From Hyphomicrobiales bacterium (GTDB taxonomy: Bacteria; Pseudomonadota; Alphaproteobacteria; Rhizobiales; Devosiaceae), in NCBI GenBank assembly GCA_027065555.1, contig JAMONS010000049.1, forward strand, positions 1 through 41,153: a stretch of 41,153 bases of DNA. Direction: 5' to 3'. The stretch's first letter is position 1. Every line of letters starts with the position of its first letter. Shown here piece by piece: positions 1 to 7,062 of the stretch. Below the pieces are notes generated by a model. It made no database searches. It saw only the letters and a list, made by a program, of their open reading frames with translations, and had not been told where the DNA came from. Made by a program: the position numbers and the translations under genes.

Positions 1-236
1 AGACGCTATCAAATGATGAAATACAGCAAAATGAACTAAGTGAGACAATCACAATTATTGCACCTTCTGTAAAAGAGGCGATGACGCAGTTTAAGGTTAG
101 GGGTCTTGATGTTTTGGGTTATGCAATCGCTGGTAAAATTGTGCGCCAAGAATTTTCTTTGGTTGGTGGTTCAAAAAGTGAGCCAATGTTTGATGGCAAG
201 CCAATGTTCTCGGCCACTTGGATTCGTAAAATATAA
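1..236 (+). CDS. C-terminal fragment of an unidentified protein
   Basis: An open frame enters from the left edge (codons begin at base 3) and stops at TAA 234-236. The visible 77 residues end in SATWIRKI and include APSVKEAMTQF and RGLDVLGYAIAGKIVR. I do not recognise the family. The codon use is like that of the neighbouring genes, and the frame stays open up to the window edge, so it looks like the end of a real gene. It lies 72 bases upstream of aceA on the same strand, so co-transcription is possible. It does not resemble the RamB/ScfR-type regulators that often sit beside glyoxylate-shunt genes. Confidence 0.6.
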   Translation, partial: TLSNDEIQQNELSETITIIAPSVKEAMTQFKVRGLDVLGYAIAGKIVRQEFSLVGGSKSEPMFDGKPMFSATWIRKI

Positions 237-283
237 GGTTTGGGTTCGCAAAACATAAAACTAATAATTATAAAATTAGAAAC

Positions 284-303
284 TAGGAATCCTAATTAAG
301 GAG
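284..303 (+). promoter_or_regulatory. aceA leader: small palindrome and ribosome binding site
   Basis: The 72-base spacer before aceA holds a perfect 11-base palindrome TAGGAATCCTA at 284-294, closely followed by a strong Shine-Dalgarno AAGGAG at 298-303, five bases before the ATG at 309. The Shine-Dalgarno fixes the start codon. Whether the palindrome is an operator is unknown. Confidence 0.4.
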
Positions 304-308
304 CTAAA

Positions 309-1622
309 ATGCTTACGCGTAATGATGATAAAATGAATAATGATCAAAATGGCAATCAATTTGATGCGCCATTATGGGCGCCAGATAGATGGCAAAATAT
401 AAAAAGAAATTATACTATTGATGATGTCAGGAAACTATCTGGCTCTTTGCCAATTCACTATAGTTTGGCAGAAAATGGGGCAAGGAAACTCTGGGAATTG
501 CTACATAGTGAAGAATTTGTCCCAACACTTGGCACTTTTACTGGCAACCAAGCAGTGCAACAAATTAAAGCTGGTCTAAAGGCGATATATCTTTCTGGTT
601 GGCAAGTGGCAGCTGATGCCAATACTAGTGGAAATATGTATCCTGACCAAAGTCTTTACCCAGTTGATAGCGTGCCATCTGTTGTTAAGCGCATAAATAA
701 GGCGCTACAGCGTGCTGATCAGATTCAGACTATGGAGCAGCTTGAGGGTAAAGAAACTAGTGAATATGATTTTTTTGCGCCGATAATTGCCGATGCGGAG
801 GCTGGTTTTGGCGGTGCGCTTAATGTGTTTGAATTGATGAAAGCAATGATTGAGGCAGGTGCTGGGGCGGTGCATTTTGAAGATCAGTTGGCATCTGAAA
901 AGAAATGCGGTCATTTGGGCGGCAAAGTACTTGTGCCTACTCGCACCTTTATCAAAACGCTAAATTCAGCACGCTTAGCGGCTGATACAATGAATGTACC
1001 AACTCTTATAATGGCTCGGACTGATGCTGAGGCTGCTCGTTTAATAACTTCTGATATTGATGAATATGATGCGCCTTTTATTACGGGTGAGCGCACAGAA
1101 GAGGGCTTTTATAAATTAAAAGGTGGCTTTGAATGTGCCATTGCTCGTGGGCTTGCTTATGCCCCTTATGCTGATTTAATTTGGTGTGAAACTTCAACGC
1201 CAAATCTTGATGATGCCAAAAGATTTGCAGAAGCGATTAAGGATAAATATCCAGAGCAAATGCTAGCTTATAATTGCTCACCTTCGTTTAATTGGGCGAA
1301 ATATATGGGTGAAAATGATATGGCAAAATTCCAGCGTGAGCTTGGAGAGATGGGTTATAAATATCAATTTATCACACTAGCTGGCTTTCATAACCTTTCG
1401 CTTAGCACATTTAATCTGGCTCGTAATTATGCAAAAGATGGCATGAAGGCATATTCTCAATTACAACAGGCAGAATTTGCGGCTGAGAAAGACGGCTTTA
1501 GCGCTACACGTCATCAAAGAGAAGTTGGTACGAGCTATTTTGATGCTGTTAGTATGGCGGTTTCGCAAGGGCAATCTGCAACCACTGCAATGGCTAATTC
1601 AACTGAAAATGCGCAATTTTAG
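309..1622 (+). CDS. aceA: Isocitrate lyase
   Basis: This enzyme cleaves isocitrate to glyoxylate and succinate, the first step of the glyoxylate shunt in the cytosol. The protein is 437 residues, the usual length of the short bacterial class. It carries the family signature [11 protein letters not shown] with the catalytic cysteine at residue 200, the metal/substrate segment [11 protein letters not shown] near residues 157-167, and [15 protein letters not shown]. The start at 309 has AAGGAG five bases upstream. The gene converges with the deaminase gene on the other strand, 18 bases away. Malate synthase G (17680-19875) and acetyl-CoA synthetase (26616-28553), its usual metabolic partners, lie in the same window, so acetate or C2 growth is expected. 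No regulator gene is adjacent in the visible sequence. Confidence 0.97.
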   Translation: MLTRNDDKMNNDQNGNQFDAPLWAPDRWQNIKRNYTIDDVRKLSGSLPIHYSLAENGARKLWELLHSEEFVPTLGTFTGNQAVQQIKAGLKAIYLSGWQVAADANTSGNMYPDQSLYPVDSVPSVVKRINKALQRADQIQTMEQLEGKETSEYDFFAPIIADAEAGFGGALNVFELMKAMIEAGAGAVHFEDQLASEKKCGHLGGKVLVPTRTFIKTLNSARLAADTMNVPTLIMARTDAEAARLITSDIDEYDAPFITGERTEEGFYKLKGGFECAIARGLAYAPYADLIWCETSTPNLDDAKRFAEAIKDKYPEQMLAYNCSPSFNWAKYMGENDMAKFQRELGEMGYKYQFITLAGFHNLSLSTFNLARNYAKDGMKAYSQLQQAEFAAEKDGFSATRHQREVGTSYFDAVSMAVSQGQSATTAMANSTENAQF

Positions 1623-1640
1623 GATAAAGCGTGCGTTGTT

Positions 1641-2243
1641 CTAAGATAGTGGAATATTATTTTCGTTCTTTTGATCTTGATAGACCTTTGATAAATCATC
1701 ATAAAGTTTGCTGATAGTTTCTATTCTATCAGCAAATTTTTCTTTATCATTTTTGCTTAAGTGCTCTTTCATTTGCGTGATAGAATGGGCGGTAAAAAAT
1801 TCGTTTTTCCTATTATAAAGTTCTTTTTGTGGCCTGTTCTTATTGCCATAGACTTGCTTTAAGATATTTATATCGTGGGGAATGGCAAAATTATCTCTTG
1901 TTTGCTCATAGCTAAATAAATAATAAAAATTATCATATCCTGCCCATGTGATGGCTGAAAGACATAAAGAGCAAGGCTCATGAGTTGCTAAGAAAATGCA
2001 ATCTTTTGGATCTGGTAGGTCTTTATGATCTCGTTCATAAAGCTTTTTTATGGCGTGCATTTCCCCATGCCAAAGTGGGTTTTCTATTTCATTATTGGTC
2101 TCGGCAATAACTAAAGAATGATCCTTTTTTAACAAGATAGCTGCCCCAAAAATCTTATTGCCCTTTTTAACTTCTTTTGCTGTTAGGGGCACAATGTCGT
2201 GCTCTATTACATCTAATAATCTAGTGACTAAACCTTGTTTCAT
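1641..2243 (-). CDS. CDA-fold nucleobase/nucleoside deaminase of unknown substrate
   Basis: A 200-residue zinc-dependent deaminase of the cytidine deaminase superfamily. The zinc site is clear: H59-G-E61 (WHGEMHAI) gives one ligand and the proton-shuttling glutamate, and EPC91-SLC94 gives two cysteine ligands. It is the last gene of the minus-strand ureide operon; its ATG overlaps the stop of allA by four bases (ATGA), so it is translationally coupled. The place in the operon suggests a purine-related substrate such as guanine, but a TRAP-type guanine deaminase is already encoded at 16356. The C-terminal 60 residues beyond the core are charged and probably helical. It is not TadA: the length and motif context differ. 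The substrate cannot be told from the sequence. Confidence 0.85.
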   Translation of the reverse strand: MKQGLVTRLLDVIEHDIVPLTAKEVKKGNKIFGAAILLKKDHSLVIAETNNEIENPLWHGEMHAIKKLYERDHKDLPDPKDCIFLATHEPCSLCLSAITWAGYDNFYYLFSYEQTRDNFAIPHDINILKQVYGNKNRPQKELYNRKNEFFTAHSITQMKEHLSKNDKEKFADRIETISKLYDDLSKVYQDQKNENNIPLS

Positions 2244-2743
2244 AATTCAACTCTATAAGGCTTTTCAAAATCATAAAGCTCAAGATTATTTTCTTCGCCC
2301 TCTCTATCAACAACCAAAAAATCGGTTTCTTTTTCAAGTGCTACTAATGCGCCATGCCAAACATTGCTATGATAATTTACGCCCTGTCCTTCACTAGCCA
2401 AAAAGGCGATTGGATTAGTTGGCACTCCATCTTTATCTTTTGCTACAATGATTAAAAACTTTGATGGAATAAGTGGCATAAAACTTTGGCTGCCATAGGG
2501 GTGACGCTCCATAAAATTTAGCGAATAGGGCAAATCAAAAGGGCTAGCACGAAATATTGAAATAGCAGTTCTGGCATTAGTCCCTTTTATTTGAACTTTA
2601 GCTAAATCATGATAGCGTTTTGTTGTGCCATTATTTATTGCTATGAAATCTGAATGTTTATCTATTTCAATAACCTGCCCAAACGAGGCAAATGCTTGTT
2701 GAGAAAGTTGTTTGATTTTAATGGTTTTCATTTTATTTTTCAT
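2240..2743 (-). CDS. allA: Ureidoglycolate lyase
   Basis: This enzyme cleaves (S)-ureidoglycolate to glyoxylate and urea, the last step of the ureide pathway. The protein is 167 residues, normal for AllA. Family features seen are ERHPYGSQSFMPL, the cupin-like histidine segment NYHSNVWHGAL, and FLVVDREG near the C-terminus. The start is uncertain between the ATG at 2743 and the methionine four codons later (MKTIKIKQL). Both ends are coupled: four-base overlaps with allE upstream and the deaminase downstream. The glyoxylate product would feed malate synthase G, encoded at the end of the divergent operon. The urea would need urease or excretion; no urease genes are in the window. Confidence 0.93.
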   Translation of the reverse strand: MKNKMKTIKIKQLSQQAFASFGQVIEIDKHSDFIAINNGTTKRYHDLAKVQIKGTNARTAISIFRASPFDLPYSLNFMERHPYGSQSFMPLIPSKFLIIVAKDKDGVPTNPIAFLASEGQGVNYHSNVWHGALVALEKETDFLVVDREGEENNLELYDFEKPYRVEL

Positions 2744-3558
2744 ATAGTTAGAGCTGGATGTCGATTTACATCTTTATATAATAAATAGCGAAATTGCGTT
2801 GAGCCAGTTGCAATGCAGGCCTGCGGGCAAAAGGCACGTAGCCACATATAATCACCCGGCCCAACATTTATCCAATCTTCATTTAGGCGATATTTTGCGC
2901 TGCCCTGAAGTACAAAAAGCCCATGTTCCATCACATGAGTTTCGGCAAAGGGAATTTGCGCTTCTGGCTCAAGAGAAACAATATTAACATGGCAATCATG
3001 ACTGATATCATTTGGGTCAACAAAGCGTTTTGTTGTCCATTTATTGTTGGTATTGGGCATGGCTGTTGGTGCAATATCTTGCTCATTTGTTACAAAAGAT
3101 TTTGGGGTTTTTAGGCCTTTTATTTTTTGATATTTTTTCCTAATCCAGTGAAAACTTACATTTTTAGTACTATTATTTTTCACGCTCCATTGGCTTTTAG
3201 GTGCAATATAGGCATAACCGCCCTCTGCCATCCTATGAGTTTTTCCCTCAAGAATAAATGTTAACTCGCCAGAAGTTACAAATAAAATTCCTTGTGCTTT
3301 TTTATTTGGCTCAGGATTATCTGATCCGCCATTTGGTGCAACTTCCATAATATATTGGCTAAAAGTTTCAGCAAATCCAGATAGGGGACGAGCTAGTATC
3401 CAAGCTCTAGTTTTTTGCCAAAATGGAAATTGCGAGGTTACAATATCCGACATAACGCTTTGCGGGATAAGCACATAGGCTTCATTAAAAACCGCCCTAT
3501 CATTGGCAATTCTATCTTGCGGATAAAGCCCGCCTTTTGGGGTAAAATATTTCCTCAT
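2740..3558 (-). CDS. allE: (S)-ureidoglycine aminohydrolase (bicupin)
   Basis: This enzyme hydrolyses (S)-ureidoglycine to (S)-ureidoglycolate and ammonia. The protein is 272 residues with two cupin domains. The N-terminal cupin holds GILFVTSGELTFILEG, and the C-terminal cupin holds ETHVMEHGLFVLQG, where the manganese ligands of this family sit (a Glu, two His and a Gln are visible: E-T-H, E-H, L-Q). Length and motif order match bacterial UGLYAH. The ATG overlaps the puuE-uraD stop by one base (TAATG), and the end overlaps allA by four bases. Its presence implies that ureidoglycine is made, so an allantoate amidohydrolase should exist elsewhere in the genome. Confidence 0.93.
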   Translation of the reverse strand: MRKYFTPKGGLYPQDRIANDRAVFNEAYVLIPQSVMSDIVTSQFPFWQKTRAWILARPLSGFAETFSQYIMEVAPNGGSDNPEPNKKAQGILFVTSGELTFILEGKTHRMAEGGYAYIAPKSQWSVKNNSTKNVSFHWIRKKYQKIKGLKTPKSFVTNEQDIAPTAMPNTNNKWTTKRFVDPNDISHDCHVNIVSLEPEAQIPFAETHVMEHGLFVLQGSAKYRLNEDWINVGPGDYMWLRAFCPQACIATGSTQFRYLLYKDVNRHPALTI

Positions 3559-4973
3559 TATTTTAATATCTCATTTAAGCGCAACTGCGCAATGCGCTCA
3601 ACTTGTTTGCAAGCTGTTGCAAATTCTTGCTCTATATTATTTTCTATTCTTTCTTCAAAATTTTGCAAAATGCTTTTTTTGTCATAATCTTTGACTGCAA
3701 TAATAAAGGGAAAGCCAAACTTTTCTGTGTAAGCAGTATTGAGAGCTATAAATTTTTCAAGCTCTTGCTCGCTTAAATCGTTAAGCCCTGCGCTTGCTTG
3801 CTCCTTTGTGCTGTGTTTTGTTAGTTTTTTAGCAAGCGCTAATTTGCCTGCTAGGTCTGGGTGCGCTCTTAAAACCTCTAATCTCTCTTCTTTATCTGCT
3901 AGGCGAAATTGCATTCTTAAAGCAAAACCAAGCCCAAGCGCATTATCATTTGCTGGGGCAAGTTCAGCTTCATAAGTTCGCTCAGCCACCCATTCAGAAC
4001 TCTCATAAATGCCACCAAACAGACTTAAAAAATCATCTTTCGCTAGCCTTGATGGTTTGATATTTAGCCTTTCAAATGGGTGATGTTCAATCCAATGATT
4101 AGCAATATCAATGCGCTTAGCAATCCAAACCTTATCATGGCTTTTGATATATTTGATAAATTCTTTAAGTGCCTTTGTGCGCGAAGCTCTGCCAACAAGC
4201 CGATTATGTAGGCCAATAGACATCATTTTTGGCGAGCCATTTTCTCCCTCTTTATATAGTACATCAAAACTATCTTTTAGATAGGTTAGAAATTGCTCAG
4301 AATTATTAAAGCCATTAGCAGTTGCAAAACGCATATCATTGCAATCAAGGGTGTATGGAATTATTAGCTGCGCATCTCGCCAATGTTCACGCCAATAGGG
4401 CAAATCATCATCATAGGCATCGCTTAGATAGGTAAAACCATCTTCTTCTGTTGCTAAATCTAGCGTGTTTATTGAACAACGTCCAAGATAAAATCCTTTT
4501 GGACGCTCCCCTGTTGCCGCTTTATGTAATCGAATTGCCTCATGCAAATCATCTCGCTCGTCATTGGCACTATAATCCTTATAATCTATCCATTTTAGCC
4601 CATGGCTAGCTATTTCCCAACCAGCTTTTATCATTGCTTCGCTTTGATGGGGGGAGCGCAAAAGAGCATTTGCTACGCCAAAAACCGTGATGGGAATATC
4701 CTCACTGACAAATAAATCGTGTAAACGCCAAAAGCCAGCCCTTGCACCATATTCATATATGCTTTCCATATTCCAATGGCGCTGTTTTTTCCAAGCTTTA
4801 GCGCCAATTATTTCAGATAGGAATTTTTCTGAGCTTTCATCATTATGTAAAATATTGCTCTCTGCGCCTTCCTCATAATTTAGCACAAATTGCACCGCAA
4901 TATTTGCCCCGTTAGGCCAATTAACTTTTGGCTTGTTTTCGCCATAGCCGAGCATATTTCTAGGATAACGCAT
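3558..4973 (-). CDS. puuE: Allantoinase PuuE fused to OHCU decarboxylase UraD
   Basis: A two-domain ureide enzyme. Residues 1 to about 300 are a PuuE-type, polysaccharide-deacetylase-fold allantoinase (MRYPRNMLGYG, ASHGLKWIDYKDY, MSIGLHNRLVGRASR), which opens allantoin to allantoate and is metal-independent in known members. Residues from about 305 to the end are 2-oxo-4-hydroxy-4-carboxy-5-ureidoimidazoline decarboxylase, with the catalytic HPDLAGKLA near residue 372, SAGLNDL, and LNTAYTEKFGFPFI. The fusion joins two consecutive steps (OHCU to allantoin to allantoate). I chose the ATG at 4973 (471 residues) because GGAG lies six bases upstream and PuuE proteins start at this motif. A TTG at 5006 and an ATG at 4985 are in frame but lack a ribosome binding site. 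First gene of the minus-strand operon. Confidence 0.95.
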   Translation of the reverse strand: MRYPRNMLGYGENKPKVNWPNGANIAVQFVLNYEEGAESNILHNDESSEKFLSEIIGAKAWKKQRHWNMESIYEYGARAGFWRLHDLFVSEDIPITVFGVANALLRSPHQSEAMIKAGWEIASHGLKWIDYKDYSANDERDDLHEAIRLHKAATGERPKGFYLGRCSINTLDLATEEDGFTYLSDAYDDDLPYWREHWRDAQLIIPYTLDCNDMRFATANGFNNSEQFLTYLKDSFDVLYKEGENGSPKMMSIGLHNRLVGRASRTKALKEFIKYIKSHDKVWIAKRIDIANHWIEHHPFERLNIKPSRLAKDDFLSLFGGIYESSEWVAERTYEAELAPANDNALGLGFALRMQFRLADKEERLEVLRAHPDLAGKLALAKKLTKHSTKEQASAGLNDLSEQELEKFIALNTAYTEKFGFPFIIAVKDYDKKSILQNFEERIENNIEQEFATACKQVERIAQLRLNEILK

Positions 4974-4999
4974 GAGATACTCCATTATAGTATTTTCTA

Positions 5000-5022
5000 A
5001 ATTCAATTATGCTAATTGAATT
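5000..5022. promoter_or_regulatory. Palindrome in the divergent purine promoter region
   Basis: A perfect 10-base inverted repeat, AATTCAATTA and TAATTGAATT, separated by TGC. It lies 27 bases upstream of the chosen puuE start, where a transcription factor dimer would control the minus-strand operon. The interpretation as an operator is inference; no regulator gene is nearby. Confidence 0.4.
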
Positions 5023-5068
5023 ACGCTGACTTCGTCGCGCACCGCACTCGCTATCGCTTCATGCGATG

Positions 5069-5101
5069 ATAGTATTTAGCATTAAAAATGCTAAATACTA
5101 T
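5069..5101. promoter_or_regulatory. Long perfect inverted repeat in the puuE/uraH intergenic region
   Basis: Two 15-base arms, 5069-5083 (ATAGTATTTAGCATT) and 5087-5101, are perfectly complementary around AAA. No U-tract follows on either strand, and the region is the divergent start of two operons, so a terminator is unlikely. It could be an operator, an RNA hairpin in the uraH leader, or part of a repeat. Between it and the palindrome at 5000-5022 is a notably GC-richer stretch (about 5024-5067) with a further small hairpin, ATCGC-TTCAT-GCGAT. From 5102 to 5254 only AT-rich leader sequence and the uraH ribosome binding site (AGGGGAA, nine bases before the ATG) are seen. Confidence 0.45.
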
Positions 5102-5254
5102 AGATTACACTATTTTAATATGCGCCTAAAATATAAAGCTTACAAGTTGATTTGAAAAAAATAGACCAAAAGGTAAAAAATCACTAGTATTTTTGATATT
5201 TTGAGTAGTATTCTATTTTGATTAAACGCTAAAATATGAAGGCAGGGGAAAATA

Positions 5255-5617
5255 ATGGCAAATTTAGGTTATTTAACAACGCATGTGCTGGATACTATGT
5301 TTGGCTCTCCTGCTAGCGAAATGAAGATTGAATTGTTTGAAATTCAGGGGGCAGATAAAAATCTGCTTGTTGAGGCAACAACCAACCAAGATGGGCGTTG
5401 TGAAAAACCTTTGTTAGCTAAAGGAAGTTTTAAGCTGGGCACGTATGAATTATTATTTTATGTCAGTGATTATTTTGCAAAAAATAATGTTGAGCTACAA
5501 AATGGGCAGTTTTTAGATATAGTTCCTGTGCGTTTTACACTATCAGATGAAAAAGCGCATTATCATGTGCCGTTATTAGTTTCGCCCTATGGATATTCCA
5601 CATATCGGGGTAGCTAA
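5255..5617 (+). CDS. uraH: 5-hydroxyisourate hydrolase
   Basis: This transthyretin-like enzyme hydrolyses 5-hydroxyisourate, the product of urate oxidation, to OHCU. The protein is 120 residues, the usual size. The N-terminal LTTHVLDT holds the active-site histidine, and the C-terminus ends in YSTYRGS, matching the Y-R-G-S signature that separates these enzymes from transthyretin. No signal peptide is seen, so it acts in the cytosol. It is the first gene of the plus-strand purine operon; its TAA overlaps the xdhA ATG by one base. Its substrate would come from PuuD (15136-16359), and its product goes to the UraD domain of the divergent fusion gene. Confidence 0.95.
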   Translation: MANLGYLTTHVLDTMFGSPASEMKIELFEIQGADKNLLVEATTNQDGRCEKPLLAKGSFKLGTYELLFYVSDYFAKNNVELQNGQFLDIVPVRFTLSDEKAHYHVPLLVSPYGYSTYRGS

Positions 5618-7062
5618 TGGGAGTGCGTAATGAAATAAGATTTTTGCTCAATGATGAAGAAATTCGTCTAAAAAATCTATCGCCAGATCTTAGCTTGTTA
5701 GATTATTTGCGCTTGAATAAAGATTTGGTTGGCACAAAAGAGGGCTGCAACGAGGGCGATTGTGGTGCTTGTACTGTGTTGGTTGGAAAATTGGTTTTTG
5801 GAGAGCTTATTTATGAGAGCGTAAATGCTTGTATTAGGTTTGTTCCTTCGCTTGATCTTTGCCATATTATAACGATTGAGCATCTTAAAAGAAATGATGT
5901 TTTGCACCCTATCCAACAAGCAATGGTTGAATATCATGGTTCGCAATGCGGCTTTTGCACACCGGGTATAATCATGTCGCTTTATGCTTTATTGCTCAAA
6001 GATCCAAATGCCAACAAGCATGAAATAGAAAAAGCCTTGCAGGGAAACCTATGCCGTTGCACTGGTTATGCGCCCATTATTAAGGCGGCTTTATCGCTTA
6101 GTGAAAGTGGCGGTTTACAGAATGATATTTTGCTTAAACAGCGTGAGGAAATAGCGCAAAAACTTAAAGATATGTCTGATGGCAATAGGGTTGAAATGAG
6201 TAGCGAAAAGGGTGAGTTTTTTATTCCCAAAGATATTGCTGATTTAATTTTATTGTTAGAGCAAAAATCAAATGCGACAATTCTTGCTGGCTCAAGCGAT
6301 ATTGGCCTGTGGGTAAATGTTGCGCATAAGGATATTTCACCGATAATTTTTATTGCTAATTTAAGTGAGTTGAAAAATATTTCGCAAACTAAAGCAGGTT
6401 TGGAATTTGGTGCTTGTGTTACATATTCTGAGTCTTACGAAATAATAGCGAAATTCTTTCCGCACTTAAGTGAATTTTGGGCGCAAATTGGCGGCAATCA
6501 AATTAGAAATATGGGAACATTGGGCGGCAATATTGCTAATGGCTCACCCATTGGAGATTTAGCGCCTGCTTTTATTGCGCTTGGGGCAAAGCTGAATTTA
6601 GTAAAGGGCAAAACTGAGCGCACTATTTTGCTTGAAGATTTCTATATTGCTTACGCAAAACAAGATTTACAAAAAGGTGAATTTATAAAAAGCATATTTA
6701 TTCCCTTCATTAAAGAAAATGAAAAACACGCTATTTATAAAATTTCTAAACGAAAATATGAGGATATTTCAACTGTCTGTGCTGCCTTTAAGTTAGAGAT
6801 AGGAAACAAGAAAATCACAAAAGCGATTTTTGCTTTTGGTGGCATGGCGGCAAAACCAAGCCGAGCGAGAGAAACAGAAAAGGCTCTTGAGGGGAAAGCA
6901 TTTAACGAGGAAAACATCAAAAAAGCTAGCATAGAATTAGCAAATGATTTTGCGCCAATAGATGATGTCCGTTCAAGCGCTCAATATCGAATGCTCTTGG
7001 CGCAAAACCTGCTTTATAAATTCTTTATGGAGCAAAAATATGGGCAAAAAAATGAGCGATAA
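5617..7062 (+). CDS. xdhA: Xanthine dehydrogenase small subunit (2Fe-2S, FAD)
   Basis: The electron-transfer subunit of the molybdenum enzyme that oxidises hypoxanthine and xanthine to urate with NAD+. The 481 residues show a plant-type ferredoxin domain with C44-x4-C49-x2-C52 and C72, a second cluster domain with C111-x2-C114 and C146-x-C148 (CGFCTPG, CRCTGY), and a CO-dehydrogenase-type FAD domain from about residue 195 with TILAGSSDIGLWV and NMGTLGGNIANGSPIGD. All eight cluster cysteines are present. It overlaps uraH by one base and xdhB by about 23 bases. The arrangement of separate A and B subunits plus XdhC is the Rhodobacter-type form. Confidence 0.97.
   Translation: MGVRNEIRFLLNDEEIRLKNLSPDLSLLDYLRLNKDLVGTKEGCNEGDCGACTVLVGKLVFGELIYESVNACIRFVPSLDLCHIITIEHLKRNDVLHPIQQAMVEYHGSQCGFCTPGIIMSLYALLLKDPNANKHEIEKALQGNLCRCTGYAPIIKAALSLSESGGLQNDILLKQREEIAQKLKDMSDGNRVEMSSEKGEFFIPKDIADLILLLEQKSNATILAGSSDIGLWVNVAHKDISPIIFIANLSELKNISQTKAGLEFGACVTYSESYEIIAKFFPHLSEFWAQIGGNQIRNMGTLGGNIANGSPIGDLAPAFIALGAKLNLVKGKTERTILLEDFYIAYAKQDLQKGEFIKSIFIPFIKENEKHAIYKISKRKYEDISTVCAAFKLEIGNKKITKAIFAFGGMAAKPSRARETEKALEGKAFNEENIKKASIELANDFAPIDDVRSSAQYRMLLAQNLLYKFFMEQKYGQKNER

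Noticed and set aside
4974-5006. Upstream TTG or ATG starts of puuE-uraD
   Set aside because: No ribosome binding site precedes them, and the family N-terminus and GGAG spacing fit the ATG at 4973.
6962-7039. N-terminal extension of xdhB
   Set aside because: It only reads xdhA in another frame; the start at 7040 has a good ribosome binding site and the normal protein length.
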